Part shown: positions 35,658-45,022 of the stretch, piece after piece
Layout: each line of letters starts with the position of its first letter
How positions within the stretch are numbered: position 1 is the first letter of the stretch
Assembly (NCBI RefSeq): GCF_002786295.1
Contig: NZ_PGTC01000011.1
Location: 116,866 to 180,865, forward strand
Origin: Pseudooceanicola marinus
GTDB taxonomy: Bacteria; Pseudomonadota; Alphaproteobacteria; Rhodobacterales; Rhodobacteraceae
DNA length: 64,000 nucleotides
Direction: 5' to 3'
Program-made: the position numbers and the translations under genes
The notes under the pieces: generated by a model
The model's input: the letters and a program-made list of their open reading frames with translations, nothing else
Told to the model about the DNA's origin: nothing
Database searches by the model: none

Positions 35658-36986
35658 ATGCCCCAAGTGACCCAGCACAGCCTCGCCGGCCTCTCGCCCG
35701 AAGACCGCGCCGCCCTGACCAACCGGTCCGAGGCCGACCTGTCCTTCTTCCTGGAAAAGGCCGCGCCGATCATCGAGGCCGTGCGCACCGAAGGCGACGC
35801 CGCCCTAGTCCGCTTCGGGCGCGAGTTCGACAAATCCGAAGGGCTGACCGCCGACATCCTGCAAGCGCCGGAAAGCGAATTCGACGAGGCCTTCGACCTG
35901 GTGGAACCAGAGGTGATCGAGGCGATCCGCAAGGGCATCCGCAACATCCGCACCTTCCATGAGGAACAGGCGCCGGAACCCATGTGGCTCAAGGAAGTCA
36001 GCCCCGGCGCCTTCGCCGGTGACCGCTGGACGCCGATTGACTCGGTCGCGCTCTACGTGCCGCGTGGCAAGGGCTCCTTCCCGTCCGTCACCATGATGAC
36101 CGCCGTGCCGGGCGCCGTGGCCAAGGTGCCGAACCTGGCGATCTTCACGCCCCCCGGCCCCGACGGCAAGGTGGACGCGGCCACCCTGGTCGCCGCCCGC
36201 CTTGCAGGCGTGGAAACCATCTACAAATGCGGCGGGGCCCAGGCCGTGGCCGCCGCCGCCTATGGCACCGAAACCGTGAAGAAGGCGCAGAAGATCGTCG
36301 GCCCCGGCTCCCCCTGGGTGGTCGCCGCCAAGCGCCTTCTGGCGGGCGTCATCGACCCCGGCCTGCCCGCCGGCCCGTCCGAGGTGATGATCCTGGCCGA
36401 TGACACGGTACACGGCGGGCTGGCCGCCATGGACCTGCTGATCGAGGCCGAACACGGCCCCGACAGCTCCGCTTGGCTGGTCACCAACTCGCAGCGCGTC
36501 ATCGACGAGGCGCTGGAGGCCCTGCCGGAGCTTTGGGCCGCAATGACCGACCAGCGCGTCGCGTTCTCGCAATCCGTGCTGTGCAACGGCGCGGGCGGCA
36601 TCGTGCTGGCCCGCGACATGGACGACGCCTGCGCCTTCGTGAACGAATACGCCCCGGAACACCTGGAAATCCTGTCGGAGAAACCGTTCGAATACCTGGG
36701 CCAGATCACCGACGCGGCCGAGGTCCTGATGGGCACGCACACCCCCGTCTCCATCGGCAACTTCGCCTTGGGTCCGAACGCCGTGCTGCCCACCTCCAAG
36801 GGCGCGAAGACCTACGGGCCCCTCTCGGTCACCGACTTCCTGCGCCGTTCCTCCATCGGTTACGTCACCGAAAAGGGCTATCCGGAACTGGCCGAGACCG
36901 CCCACACCCTGGCGAAATACGAGGGCTTCTCGTCCCACGCCAACGCGGTCAGCGAGATGCGTGCGAAGTATCTGAAGAAGTCGTAA
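35658..36986 (+). CDS. HisD-family dehydrogenase (histidinol dehydrogenase / sulfopropanediol 3-dehydrogenase HpsN-like)
   Basis: A 442-residue HisD-fold protein: [18 protein letters not shown] near 131-148, [17 protein letters not shown] near 193, [15 protein letters not shown] near 236, [14 protein letters not shown] near 260 and the catalytic Glu-His pair in [10 protein letters not shown] near 328-337. HisD enzymes perform two NAD-dependent oxidations of an alcohol to a carboxylate. Two of the four zinc ligands differ from histidinol dehydrogenase: E. coli Gln259 is Glu in EAEHG and Asp360 is Asn in IGNFALG; His262 and the C-terminal His (FSSHANAV) remain. This fits a non-biosynthetic paralogue. 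HpsN, which oxidises R-DHPS to sulfolactate, is a HisD paralogue encoded near an SDR and a zinc dehydrogenase, as here. Not part of a his operon. Confidence 0.85.
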   Translation: MPQVTQHSLAGLSPEDRAALTNRSEADLSFFLEKAAPIIEAVRTEGDAALVRFGREFDKSEGLTADILQAPESEFDEAFDLVEPEVIEAIRKGIRNIRTFHEEQAPEPMWLKEVSPGAFAGDRWTPIDSVALYVPRGKGSFPSVTMMTAVPGAVAKVPNLAIFTPPGPDGKVDAATLVAARLAGVETIYKCGGAQAVAAAAYGTETVKKAQKIVGPGSPWVVAAKRLLAGVIDPGLPAGPSEVMILADDTVHGGLAAMDLLIEAEHGPDSSAWLVTNSQRVIDEALEALPELWAAMTDQRVAFSQSVLCNGAGGIVLARDMDDACAFVNEYAPEHLEILSEKPFEYLGQITDAAEVLMGTHTPVSIGNFALGPNAVLPTSKGAKTYGPLSVTDFLRRSSIGYVTEKGYPELAETAHTLAKYEGFSSHANAVSEMRAKYLKKS

Positions 36987-37059
36987 AATGACGGCGTGAA
37001 CTGAGGGGGCCGCGCCCGCCGTGGCCCCCTGCCCGTCCGATCCAAGAGAGACCGATCCC

Positions 37060-38073
37060 ATGCGCGCCGTCCGTCTTCATGCCACCCGCGACCTGCGTTT
37101 CGAAACCATTGACGCCCCTCTGCCGCCCCGGCCGGATGAGGTGACCCTGCGCGTCACCGCCGCCGGGATCTGCGGATCGGACCTGCACAATTACGCCACC
37201 GGCGCCTGGATCAGCCGCGCGCCCTCGGTCGCCGGGCATGAGTTTACCGGCGTCGTCACCGCGGTCGGCAGCGACGTGGCCCATGTGGTCGAAGGTCAGC
37301 GCGTTATCGTCGACAGCCGCCACATCTGCGGCACCTGCCCCGCCTGCCTGGAAGGCAACGGGCAGGTCTGCGACGATCTCGGCTTCCTGGGGGAGAAGAT
37401 CGACGGCGGCTTTGCCGAATCCGTCACCCTGCCCGCCCGCAACGTGGCCCCCGCCCCCGAAGGCGTGCCGGACCGGCACCTGGCGATGGTCGAACCGCTG
37501 GCCGTGGCCCTGCACGCCGTCCGACGCCTGGATGCGCCCGAGGGCGCCGAGGTGGTGGTCACCGGCTGTGGCCCGATCGGCGGGCTGGTGGCCCTGCTGC
37601 TGACCCGCGCCGGCCATCCCGTCCGGGTGATCGATCTGAACGCGACGCGGGTGAACCTGGTCTGCGAGGCCACCGGCGCCACCCCCGCCACGCTCGACGC
37701 CCTGCCCCGCTTCCGCTTCGCCGTCGACACGACCGGCGCCGCGCCCGTCATCTCCGCCCTGGTCGAAAACATCGCGGGCCGTTCGCGCCTGGCCCTGGTG
37801 GGCATTGGCGCCGCGAAACCGCTCCTGGACCCCGTGCACCTGGTGGAGCGCGAAATCACCCTGCTGGGCTGTCACGCCTACGGGCCCGAGTTCTTCGAGG
37901 TGGCGCCGATGCTGCCCGATCTGGCGCCCGCGCTCGAAGCCTTCATCGCCGCCGAAATCCCGCTGGAGGCGGTGCCGGACGCCTACGAATCCCTGCTGGC
38001 GGGCGACAGCAGCGGGTTGAAGACGATCATCAACTGCGCCGTCGCCGCCGACATGGGCCGCCCGGGTGAATGA
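37060..38073 (+). CDS. Zinc-dependent alcohol dehydrogenase family protein (HpsP-like)
   Basis: MDR dehydrogenase of 337 residues. Catalytic zinc: CGSDLHN near residue 38 and GHEF near 57. Structural zinc: four Cys in CGTCPACLEGNGQVC near 88-102. Rossmann motif GCGPIGGLVALLL near 170. The family includes threonine, sorbitol and xylitol dehydrogenases. It starts 73 bases after the HisD-like gene in the same direction, with a GAGAG site; the in-frame upstream codons at 37021 are not conserved-looking. Together with the SDR it could interconvert DHPS enantiomers (HpsO/HpsP roles), or oxidise another polyol. Confidence 0.87.
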   Translation: MRAVRLHATRDLRFETIDAPLPPRPDEVTLRVTAAGICGSDLHNYATGAWISRAPSVAGHEFTGVVTAVGSDVAHVVEGQRVIVDSRHICGTCPACLEGNGQVCDDLGFLGEKIDGGFAESVTLPARNVAPAPEGVPDRHLAMVEPLAVALHAVRRLDAPEGAEVVVTGCGPIGGLVALLLTRAGHPVRVIDLNATRVNLVCEATGATPATLDALPRFRFAVDTTGAAPVISALVENIAGRSRLALVGIGAAKPLLDPVHLVEREITLLGCHAYGPEFFEVAPMLPDLAPALEAFIAAEIPLEAVPDAYESLLAGDSSGLKTIINCAVAADMGRPGE

Positions 38074-38293
38074 CGCGGTGACGACCACGGCCCAAGACAC
38101 GCCTGGCGCCCTGCCGTCCCGCACCGCCCTCTTCCTCTGCCCGACGCTGGTGATGAACCTGCGCGCGGGCGGGGGCGCGCATACCCCCACCTCCTCCGCG
38201 ATCGGCTTGGCCACGGCCCTGGCCGCCGGATCGCCGCCCACCTCGGGCCGCGACCGGATGAGCGATTTCTTCGACCGGATCCGCCCCGCATGA
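38066..38293 (+). CDS. Small open reading frame between two dehydrogenase genes, function unknown
   Basis: A 75-codon frame that overlaps the end of the zinc dehydrogenase by 8 bases and whose stop overlaps the start of the next gene (ATGA). The sequence (ALFLCPTLVMNLRAGGGAHT and a C-terminal FDRIRPA) matches no family I know and is rich in Ala, Thr and Ser. The exact coupling at both ends is what supports it; composition alone does not. It could instead be a spacer or a remnant. Confidence 0.3.
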   Translation: MNDAVTTTAQDTPGALPSRTALFLCPTLVMNLRAGGGAHTPTSSAIGLATALAAGSPPTSGRDRMSDFFDRIRPA

Positions 38294-39450
38294 CCGACCT
38301 CTCCCGCCGCTTCGTCACCACCGACGACTTCGCCCGCGCGGCCCGCCGCAAGCTGCCGAAGATCTTCGCCGACTACATCGACGGCGGGTCCTTTTCCGAG
38401 ACAACGCTGCGCCGCAACCGCGAAGGCTTCGACCGCTACCTGCTGCGCCAGCGCGTGTTGCACCCCCTAGGCCCCGCCGATCTGACCACGCCCCTCGGGA
38501 CCGGCACCGCCGCGCTGCCCTTCGGCCCCGGCCCCGTCGGTTTCATGGGCCTCTACCACCGCGACGGCGACATCTGCGTCCACCGCGCGGCGACCCGCGC
38601 CGACACCCCCTGCGTCATCTCCACCTTCTCGATCAACGGGCTGGCGACGATGAAACAGGCGGCGGGCACCGTGCCTGACTTTCAGCTCTACCTGGACCGG
38701 GACCCGGAGGTGAACGCCTCCTACCTCGACCAGTGCCGCGCCACCGGCGTCAAACGCATCTTCCTGACGGTCGACACCGCCATCACCTCGGTTCGCGAAC
38801 GCGATGTCAGGAACGGCTTCCGCTCTGTCTCTCGCATCACGCCCTCACTCTTCCTGCAATTCGCTGCCCGCCCCGCCTGGTCGCTCTCACTCCTGCGCGG
38901 CGGCTTCCCGGAGGTCGAACTGGTCGCCGGCCGGCCCGAGTTCGGCCGCGGCGCGCTGGCCCAGGCCGGGAACCTGTCGGGACGGCTCGATATCGACCTG
39001 ACCTGGGACAAGGTGCGCCAGCTGCGCGCCGACTGGGACGGCGAGCTGATCATCAAGGGCATTTCCGACCCCGAGGATGCCGCCCGCGCCGCCGCCGAAG
39101 GGATGGACGGGATCGTGCTGTCGAACCATGGCGGGCGACAGCTCGACCACGGACCGGCCACCATCACCCGGCTAAAGGCGGTGCGCGCGGCGCTCGGCCC
39201 CGACCCCATGCTCTTCATTGACGGCGGCTTCCGGCGCGGGTCCGACATCGTGAAGGCCATCGCCCTGGGCGCCGATTTCGTCATGATGGGCCGCCCCTTC
39301 GCCTGGGCCGTGGCGGCGGCGGGCGAGCCGGGCGTCGATCACCTGATCCGGCTGCTGGCGACCGAAACCGCGATCACCCTGCAACTGATGGGCCTGACCT
39401 CGATTGCCGAGCTGAAGGCCGCCGGCCCAGAGATATTGCTGACCGAGTGA
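38290..39450 (+). CDS. FMN-dependent alpha-hydroxy-acid dehydrogenase (LldD/GOX family)
   Basis: A 386-residue TIM-barrel flavoprotein. TTDDFARAARRKLPKIFADY and IDGGSFSETT near 10-40 is the typical N-terminus; the FMN/active-site His is in LSNHGGRQLDHGPAT near 277-291 and FIDGGFRRGSDIVKAIALGA near 308. It oxidises an L-2-hydroxyacid such as L-lactate or glycolate to the 2-oxoacid, feeding electrons to quinone or oxygen. After SDR, HisD-like and zinc dehydrogenases it could oxidise a hydroxyacid such as sulfolactate, but this is inference. Last gene of the block. Confidence 0.9.
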   Translation: MTDLSRRFVTTDDFARAARRKLPKIFADYIDGGSFSETTLRRNREGFDRYLLRQRVLHPLGPADLTTPLGTGTAALPFGPGPVGFMGLYHRDGDICVHRAATRADTPCVISTFSINGLATMKQAAGTVPDFQLYLDRDPEVNASYLDQCRATGVKRIFLTVDTAITSVRERDVRNGFRSVSRITPSLFLQFAARPAWSLSLLRGGFPEVELVAGRPEFGRGALAQAGNLSGRLDIDLTWDKVRQLRADWDGELIIKGISDPEDAARAAAEGMDGIVLSNHGGRQLDHGPATITRLKAVRAALGPDPMLFIDGGFRRGSDIVKAIALGADFVMMGRPFAWAVAAAGEPGVDHLIRLLATETAITLQLMGLTSIAELKAAGPEILLTE

Positions 39451-39499
39451 TCCCGGCAACCCAACCGTTCAGCCCGTCGAAGGCCCCGGGCGACAGCTC

Positions 39500-39603
39500 C
39501 TACCAGAAGGCGGTGATCGCCGCGGCGGTCAGCGCCGGCCTCCAGCCGTAACGCTCGAAATCGGCCCGCGCCGCGCCGTCCAGCCGCGACGGGAACTGCC
39601 GCT
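39500..39603 (-). pseudogene. C-terminal fragment of an unidentified gene, cut at repeat A
   Basis: On the minus strand a frame reads RQFPSRLDGAARADFERYGW, then RPALTAAAITAFW, then stop. It looks like a protein tail with a clean coding pattern but has no conserved family I recognise. It is cut off upstream precisely where the repeat at 39604 begins, suggesting that an insertion or deletion at the repeat removed the rest. The remainder of the 347-bp gap 39451-39797 has no gene. Confidence 0.25.
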
Positions 39604-39683
39604 TGCCCCCAGCAGGCATATGTTCTTGGTTTGCACAGCCTCTACCGCTCTTTGCAGGTTCAGCGAACCCAAGAGCATACCCC
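39604..39683 (+). repeat. 80-bp direct repeat, copy A
   Basis: Aligns without gaps to 48412-48491 with 62 of 80 bases identical. Best conserved are TGCCCCCAG at the start, GTTTG near the middle, GGTTCAGCGAACC (39657-39669, an inverted repeat with a three-base centre) and AAGAGCATACCCC at the end. The two copies flank 8.7 kb. Confidence 0.7.
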
Positions 39684-39797
39684 CAGTCACAAAGTCTCAG
39701 GCCGGGGTGCAGCCTGTGCGGTATAGTTTCTGGTCCCATAGGATTGCGCCCAGGAAAAATCCTGGGCGTTTTCGATATGTCCAGGACAGCTCACACA

Positions 39798-40571
39798 TCA
39801 AGCGCGGTCGAAATACCCACTCAGGAAAGCGCGACACCGCTCGGAGTGAGCATTTCCGAAGACCTGTTCCGGCGTGCCGTCCTCTTCGACGAGCCCCTGA
39901 TGCAGGAAAATCGTACGGCTTGAGACCTCGCGCGCGAAGCCCATCTCATGAGTGACGATGATCATCGTGCGCCCTTCATCCGCCAGGTCGCGCATGACCT
40001 TCAGCACCTCGCCCACAAGTTCCGGATCCAGCGCCGAGGTCGGTTCGTCAAACAGGAGCGCGCGCGGCTTCTGCGCCAGCGCCCGGGCGATGGCGACACG
40101 TTGCTGCTGCCCCCCCGAAAGCTGGTTCGGCCAGGCATCGGCCTTGTCCGACAGGCCGACCTTCTCCAGCAGCGCCATCGCCTCGTCCCGGCATTCCGCC
40201 TTGTTGCGGCGCTGCACGATCATGGGCGCCTCCACGACGTTCTGCAGCACAGTGCGATGCGGCCAGAGATTGAAGTTCTGGAACACAAATCCGAGGTCGC
40301 GGCGGATGGCACGAGCGGTGCGTTCGTCTGCCCGGCTCAGCTTGCCGTCGCGCGGAGTGATATGCGCCTCCCCCACGGAGATCGACCCGCTGTTGGGAAT
40401 TTCCAGCATGGGGATGCAACGCAGCAGAGTGCTCTTGCCCGAGCCGCTGGCCCCGATGAGAGAGATGACGTCGCCGTCATGCGCCGCAAGGTCGATGCCC
40501 TTCAACACTTCGTGGCTGCCAAAGCTCTTGTGCAGTCCCTTGACCGAGACCGCGGGGAGATTGTTGGTCAT
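39798..40571 (-). CDS. Amino-acid ABC transporter ATP-binding protein (GlnQ/HisP type)
   Basis: A 257-residue ATPase: Walker [14 protein letters not shown] near residues 38-50, Q-loop [13 protein letters not shown] near 95, signature [10 protein letters not shown] near 153, Walker [13 protein letters not shown] near 172, and switch His in [11 protein letters not shown] near 207. FNLWPHRT and EMGFAREV are hallmarks of polar amino acid importers. The last gene of a four-gene importer, with its ATG overlapping the stop of the upstream permease (ATGA). Confidence 0.93.
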   Translation of the reverse strand: MTNNLPAVSVKGLHKSFGSHEVLKGIDLAAHDGDVISLIGASGSGKSTLLRCIPMLEIPNSGSISVGEAHITPRDGKLSRADERTARAIRRDLGFVFQNFNLWPHRTVLQNVVEAPMIVQRRNKAECRDEAMALLEKVGLSDKADAWPNQLSGGQQQRVAIARALAQKPRALLFDEPTSALDPELVGEVLKVMRDLADEGRTMIIVTHEMGFAREVSSRTIFLHQGLVEEDGTPEQVFGNAHSERCRAFLSGYFDRA

Positions 40572-41254
40572 TGTCTTGCTCCAAATTGCCAGGGAGAGAG
40601 AGCACGTTCGGCCCAGGACGTGGCGCGGGTGATGATGAGCGAAAGCACCAGGTAGATCAGGCCGGCACAGAGGAAGATCTCGACCGCCCGCCAGGTTTCG
40701 GCCACGGCTTCGCGGGCGATGCCGGTGACATCCATCAGGCTGATCATGCTGACCAGCGCGGTGGATTTCAGCATCGAGATGATTTCGTTGGAGTAGGCCG
40801 GGAGGGCCTGACGCACCGCGATCGGCAGGGTCACGCGGCGCAGGATCTGCAGCCGCGACATGCCGCTGACCCGGGCTGCTTCCTGAGCGCCCCTGGGCAC
40901 CGCGCGCAGGCCACCTCGCAGGATTTCTGCGGTGTAGGCGGCATCGTTCAGCATCAACGCGATCAGGCCGCACCAGTAGGGTTCGCGCAGCAGTGGCCAA
41001 AGAAAGCTGGACCGGACGAACTCGAACTGCGCCAGCCCGAAGTAAATCATGAACAGCTGCACCAGCAGCGGCGTGCCCCGGAAGAAGAAGATATAGGTCC
41101 CGGCCACGGCGTTGCCGATGCGGGTCGTGCGCAGAAGGTTCAGCAGCAGGGCGATGGCGAAGCCACCCAGCAGGGCAAAGACGGCGAGATTCAGCGTCAG
41201 GGGAAGCCCCCCGAGCAGTTTCTTGAAGAGATCGAGAAGATAGACCGTATCCAT
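40568..41254 (-). CDS. Amino-acid ABC transporter permease (HisM type)
   Basis: Permease of 228 residues with a [21 protein letters not shown]-terminal segment, membrane helices through [20 protein letters not shown] and the docking loop [20 protein letters not shown] near 140-160. The [10 protein letters not shown] motif is characteristic of the HisMQ family. The ATG overlaps the TGA of the preceding permease by one base. Confidence 0.92.
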   Translation of the reverse strand: MDTVYLLDLFKKLLGGLPLTLNLAVFALLGGFAIALLLNLLRTTRIGNAVAGTYIFFFRGTPLLVQLFMIYFGLAQFEFVRSSFLWPLLREPYWCGLIALMLNDAAYTAEILRGGLRAVPRGAQEAARVSGMSRLQILRRVTLPIAVRQALPAYSNEIISMLKSTALVSMISLMDVTGIAREAVAETWRAVEIFLCAGLIYLVLSLIITRATSWAERALSPWQFGARQ

Positions 41255-41973
41255 CAGTGCGACCCTCCGGCATAGCCGGCCATGCTGCGTCGCTCCAGCA
41301 TGCGGAAGACCTGGTCGGACAGGGTCGTGATGATCAGGTAGATCACGGCCGCCGCGGTGTAGAACAGGAAGTGTTCCTGGGTGGTCCCGGCGGCGATCGA
41401 AACCTGTCGCATCGTCTCGACCAGTCCGGTCACCGACACGAGCGCGCTTTCCTTGATGACGGATTGCCACTGGTTCCCCATCCCGGGGATGGCCGTGACC
41501 ATAGCCTGGGGCGCTGTCACCCGGCGGAACAACTGCCAGCGCGACATGCCGACGACACGGCCTGCTTCCAGCGTGCCTTTCGGCACGGCCTGGTAGGCGC
41601 CGCGCAACACCTCGGATTGGCCCGCGCCCGAGATCAGCCCGATGGCCAACATCCCCGCGACAAAGCCACTGATATCGAACGGCCCTTCGAAGCCCAGGGC
41701 GGTGCCGACGAGGGAAACCACCTGACGGCCGCCAAAGTAGAACAGGAAGATGACCAGAAGGTCAGGGATGCCACGCAGGACCACGACGTAGGTCTCGGCG
41801 ATACGGCGGGTCACGGGGTTGCCCGACACCCGCCCCCAGACGGTCAGCGTGCCCAGCACGGTGCCCAGCAGGAAGGCCGAGAGAGAAACGGCGAGGGTCA
41901 TGAGGCCGGCACGTGCAAGCACCGGCCCCCATCCCTCGGGGCCGAAGCCCAGAAGATACAATTCAGAAGTCAT
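41254..41973 (-). CDS. Amino-acid ABC transporter permease (HisQ type)
   Basis: Permease of 239 residues: [20 protein letters not shown] near 73-92 is the HisQ-type signature, and the EAA loop is [20 protein letters not shown] near 152. It pairs with the HisM-type protein. Only 7 bases separate it from the binding-protein gene upstream. Confidence 0.92.
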   Translation of the reverse strand: MTSELYLLGFGPEGWGPVLARAGLMTLAVSLSAFLLGTVLGTLTVWGRVSGNPVTRRIAETYVVVLRGIPDLLVIFLFYFGGRQVVSLVGTALGFEGPFDISGFVAGMLAIGLISGAGQSEVLRGAYQAVPKGTLEAGRVVGMSRWQLFRRVTAPQAMVTAIPGMGNQWQSVIKESALVSVTGLVETMRQVSIAAGTTQEHFLFYTAAAVIYLIITTLSDQVFRMLERRSMAGYAGGSH

Positions 41974-41980
41974 GCGACCG

Positions 41981-42835
41981 TCAGTATTGTTGCGGGGTCA
42001 CGACGAGGCCGAACCACTTCTTCGACAGCTCGGCCAGCGTGCCATCGGCCACCATGCTTTCGAGACCTGCGTTCAGAGCCGCCTGCAGCTCGGCATCGCC
42101 CTTCTGCACAGCCAGGCCGGAGCCCGCCCCCATGACGCCACCGATGAAGATCGGGCCGGTCGCGCTTGCCGTATCGGCGTTCTTCTCAAGAAATGCCGGG
42201 ACATTGGTGACCGAGGCGATACCCGCGTCGATGCGGCCGACGCTGAGATCCTGATAGACGTCGGGGCCGTTGGGATAGGTGCGCACGGTGACGTCACGAT
42301 CCTCAAGGTACTTTTCCAGGAAAGCCGACTGGATCGTCGCCTGCTGCACGCCCACGGTCTTCCCGGCGAGGACTTCGACGACGGCATCGACAGCCGGGCC
42401 GATGCTTTCGGGGTCGTCAAGCTGCGCGACCTCGCCATCCATCGGCAAATCGATGCCCGAGGCGTTCATCACGACGAAGGTCGACCCGCCGGTGGTGTAG
42501 TTGTGGGTGAAATCCACCACTTCCTTGCGCGCCTCGGTGATGCTGACGCCGTCGACGATCGCGTCGTACTTGCCGTCGATCAGGCCCTGGATCATGCCAT
42601 CCCAAGCCTGCGAGATCATTTCGACCTTGAGGCCCTGGCGTTCCGCGATCTCGTTCACCAGATCGATCTCGAAGCCGTAGAGTTCACCGTTGGGGCGGGT
42701 CATGTTGGAGGGAGGGAAAGAGCCTTCCGTCGCGATGACGATGGTGCGATCGGTCACGTCTGCCGACGCGGCGGATACAGCCAGAAGCGTGGCGGAGAAT
42801 GCGGCGCCGGCCAGGGCGCGGGTGATCTTGAACAT
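41981..42835 (-). CDS. Amino-acid ABC transporter substrate-binding protein
   Basis: A 284-residue periplasmic binding protein (SBP_bac_3 type) with a Sec signal (AGAAFSATLLAVSAASA, cleaved near residue 25). Mature start TIVIATEGSFPPSNMTRPNG, followed by GFEIDLVNEIAERQGLKVEM, is classical for the HisJ/ArtJ family. The ligand-specific residues cannot be assigned safely. The start at 42835 lies 36 bases after the amidohydrolase stop. Confidence 0.9.
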   Translation of the reverse strand: MFKITRALAGAAFSATLLAVSAASADVTDRTIVIATEGSFPPSNMTRPNGELYGFEIDLVNEIAERQGLKVEMISQAWDGMIQGLIDGKYDAIVDGVSITEARKEVVDFTHNYTTGGSTFVVMNASGIDLPMDGEVAQLDDPESIGPAVDAVVEVLAGKTVGVQQATIQSAFLEKYLEDRDVTVRTYPNGPDVYQDLSVGRIDAGIASVTNVPAFLEKNADTASATGPIFIGGVMGAGSGLAVQKGDAELQAALNAGLESMVADGTLAELSKKWFGLVVTPQQY

Positions 42836-42871
42836 GTGTAGTCCTCTGTTGGTGATGGTGTCCCGATCCGC

Positions 42872-44059
42872 TCAGACGAGCAGTTCGGCAGCCATGCGGG
42901 TCAGCGCGATGGCACTGTCCGCGATGCAGCTTTCATTGGGCTGGTAGTCGGAATTGTGAACGCGATCGTCCCGGCCCGGCGTTTGCGCGCCCACCTGGAT
43001 CTGGATCGACGGCATCCGCTCGCTGAACAGCGAGAAGTCCTCGGCCCCGAAATTGTCCGCCTCGGTGACGATGGGGACGCGACCGAACTGCGCCTCCAGC
43101 GCCGTTGCAGCCCGGTCGACCATGGCGTCGTCATTGATCAACGCCGGCACGCCGCGAACGTAATCCACCTCGGCCTCAAGGTTCATCGCCGCGGCGGCGT
43201 TGGTGCAGATCCGGCGGAACGAGTCTTCCACGCGGTCCCGCGACTGCGCGCTGCGGCAACGGGCCGTGCCCTCGAACATGCAACTGTCGGGGATGATGTT
43301 CTGGGTCTCGCCCCCCGCGATATGACCGATGGTCAGCACTGCCGACAGGCCCGGATCCATCTCGCGTGAAATAATGGTCTGCAACTGCGCGATGACATGG
43401 GCCGCGCCAACGATCGGATCGATGGCGGCGTGTGGTCGGGCCGCGTGCCCCGATTTGCCGCGAATGGTGACCTTGAACTCGTCACTCGACGCGGTCCCTG
43501 CCCCGCGGTTCAGCATCAGCTTGCCGGCTTCCAGTTCAGGACGGTTGTGGAAGGCGATGGACATATCCGCCCCCTCTGCCGCGCCGTCCGCGATCATGGC
43601 GGCGGCGCCACTTTCCAGCGTTTCCTCGGCAGGCTGGAAGATCAACCGTACGGTGCCGCGCAACTGCGGGGCCATCGCCTTCAACGCATGGGCCGCGCCC
43701 AGCAGTGCCGCGGTGTGCAGGTCGTGACCGCAGGCATGCATTTTGCCGGGGATGGTTGAGGCATAGGGCAGCCCCGTCATCTCTTGGATCGGCAGGGCGT
43801 CCATGTCGGCGCGCAGGATCAGGCAGGGACCGGGCGCACCGCCCTTGATCTCCGCCACAACGCCGGTGCGCCCGACACCGGTCCGGGGTTCCAGCCCGAG
43901 GGCGTGCAACTCCTCGGCGACCTTGGCCGCAGTGCGCACGGTATCGAAGCCTGTTTCGGGGTGAGCGTGAATGTCGCGCCGGATCTCGATCAACCGCGCC
44001 TCGACCTGTCGGATGAGGCTGTCGATCTCGGGGCCGGGATCATTCGCAAAGTCGTTCAT
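42872..44059 (-). CDS. M20 family amidohydrolase (hippurate hydrolase/N-acyl amino acid amidase type)
   Basis: A 395-residue metallopeptidase of the M20D group: HAHPETGFDTVRTAAKVAEE near 41-60, ADMDALPIQEMTGLPY near 82-97, MHACGHDLHTAALLGAAHAL near 107-126 (Cys/His metal ligands), HNRPELEAGKLMLNRGAGTA near 174, and a C-terminal NFGAEDFSLFSERMP. It releases an amino acid from an N-acyl or aryl conjugate. Transcribed with the amino-acid importer downstream, so conjugate hydrolysis and uptake seem linked. Confidence 0.9.
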   Translation of the reverse strand: MNDFANDPGPEIDSLIRQVEARLIEIRRDIHAHPETGFDTVRTAAKVAEELHALGLEPRTGVGRTGVVAEIKGGAPGPCLILRADMDALPIQEMTGLPYASTIPGKMHACGHDLHTAALLGAAHALKAMAPQLRGTVRLIFQPAEETLESGAAAMIADGAAEGADMSIAFHNRPELEAGKLMLNRGAGTASSDEFKVTIRGKSGHAARPHAAIDPIVGAAHVIAQLQTIISREMDPGLSAVLTIGHIAGGETQNIIPDSCMFEGTARCRSAQSRDRVEDSFRRICTNAAAAMNLEAEVDYVRGVPALINDDAMVDRAATALEAQFGRVPIVTEADNFGAEDFSLFSERMPSIQIQVGAQTPGRDDRVHNSDYQPNESCIADSAIALTRMAAELLV

Positions 44060-44148
44060 CTGTATCCTTCCGCCAGCGCGCAGTTCTGATCTGCGGCACA
44101 GGACCTTGGGTATTTCGGGTTCGGGTACGGGACCCTATTTACCCAACT

Positions 44149-44171
44149 GTTGTACGAATGTATAGTAATGT
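44149..44171. promoter_or_regulatory. 23-bp motif in the amidohydrolase/TetR divergent region
   Basis: GTTGTACGAATGTATAGTAATGT matches 48092-48114 at 18 of 23 positions. It is 90 bases upstream of the amidohydrolase start and contains a TATAGT hexamer resembling a -10 element 17 bases after the first TTG. Either a shared promoter or the operator of the island regulator. Confidence 0.5.
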
Positions 44172-44317
44172 CGACACGTTTGATGCCGCCGAGCGCAGAA
44201 AGCGCCCGTCTTTCGGTTTTCCCGGAGGCACGGCTTGCAGAATGAACACGCAGCACTTGATGGCCGGCACGTCAGCCAGCGAAACTGGCCAGGCCATCAC
44301 ATGCAGGAGGACGCCAG

Positions 44318-44965
44318 TTGACCCGGCGCAGCTATCAACGCCTGGGCGAAGACGCCCGACGCAACGCCCTGCTCGAGGCGACACTGGACTGCCTGGCCGA
44401 AGACGGCATGGCCGGGGCCAGCGTGCGCAAGATCGCCGACCGCGCAGGTGTCTCGGCCGGACTGATCCGCCATTACTTCTCGTCCAAGGACGAAATGGTG
44501 CACGACGCCTATGCCTACCTGATGGGAAACCTGACGGGCGCCGCCGCCGAATCGGCACATGCGGCCTCCGAAGGGCCAGCCCAGGCCCTGGCCCATTTCA
44601 TTGCCGCCAACGTGATGCGGCCGAACCTGTCGTCCCGCAAGGTCTCTCTCTGGGCGACGTTCATCGGTCGCGTGCGCGCCGGAGCGCGCTACGCCGAGAT
44701 CCACCGCGACAGCTATCGCGAGTTCCTGGATCTGCTGGAAACGCTGATCCATCCGGTTCTGGTGCAGTACGACCGCCCGGCGGATCCGGCAACCTGCCAT
44801 GGCCACGCCATCGCCCTGAACGGGCTGATCGACGGCCTCTGGCTGGAAGGCTCGCTGGAGCACGGCCTCTACGATCCCGGCCGCCTGCCCCGCATCGCGC
44901 TGAGCGCCGCCGAAGGCATCCTGCGCCTGCCCGATGACACGCTGCTGCGCGCCGTCGCCCCCTGA
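44318..44965 (+). CDS. TetR family transcriptional regulator (BetI-like)
   Basis: A 215-residue regulator. The HTH near residues 12-58 (RRNALLEATLDCLAEDGMAG, then KIADRAGVSAGLIRHYFSSK) is very BetI-like; the C-terminal domain (YAEIHRDSYREFLDLLETLI near 125) binds an effector and dimerises. The start is TTG at 44318, which has an AGGAGG site 8 bases upstream; the next ATG in frame would lose the HTH start. It sits between the minus-strand importer genes and the plus-strand aminotransferase and is the likely regulator of the island. Confidence 0.87.
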   Translation: MTRRSYQRLGEDARRNALLEATLDCLAEDGMAGASVRKIADRAGVSAGLIRHYFSSKDEMVHDAYAYLMGNLTGAAAESAHAASEGPAQALAHFIAANVMRPNLSSRKVSLWATFIGRVRAGARYAEIHRDSYREFLDLLETLIHPVLVQYDRPADPATCHGHAIALNGLIDGLWLEGSLEHGLYDPGRLPRIALSAAEGILRLPDDTLLRAVAP

Positions 44966-45022
44966 ACACATGCCCCGCCCGGCCCGGGCCGGCGCAAAGA
45001 CCGTGAAGAACAAGGAAATACC

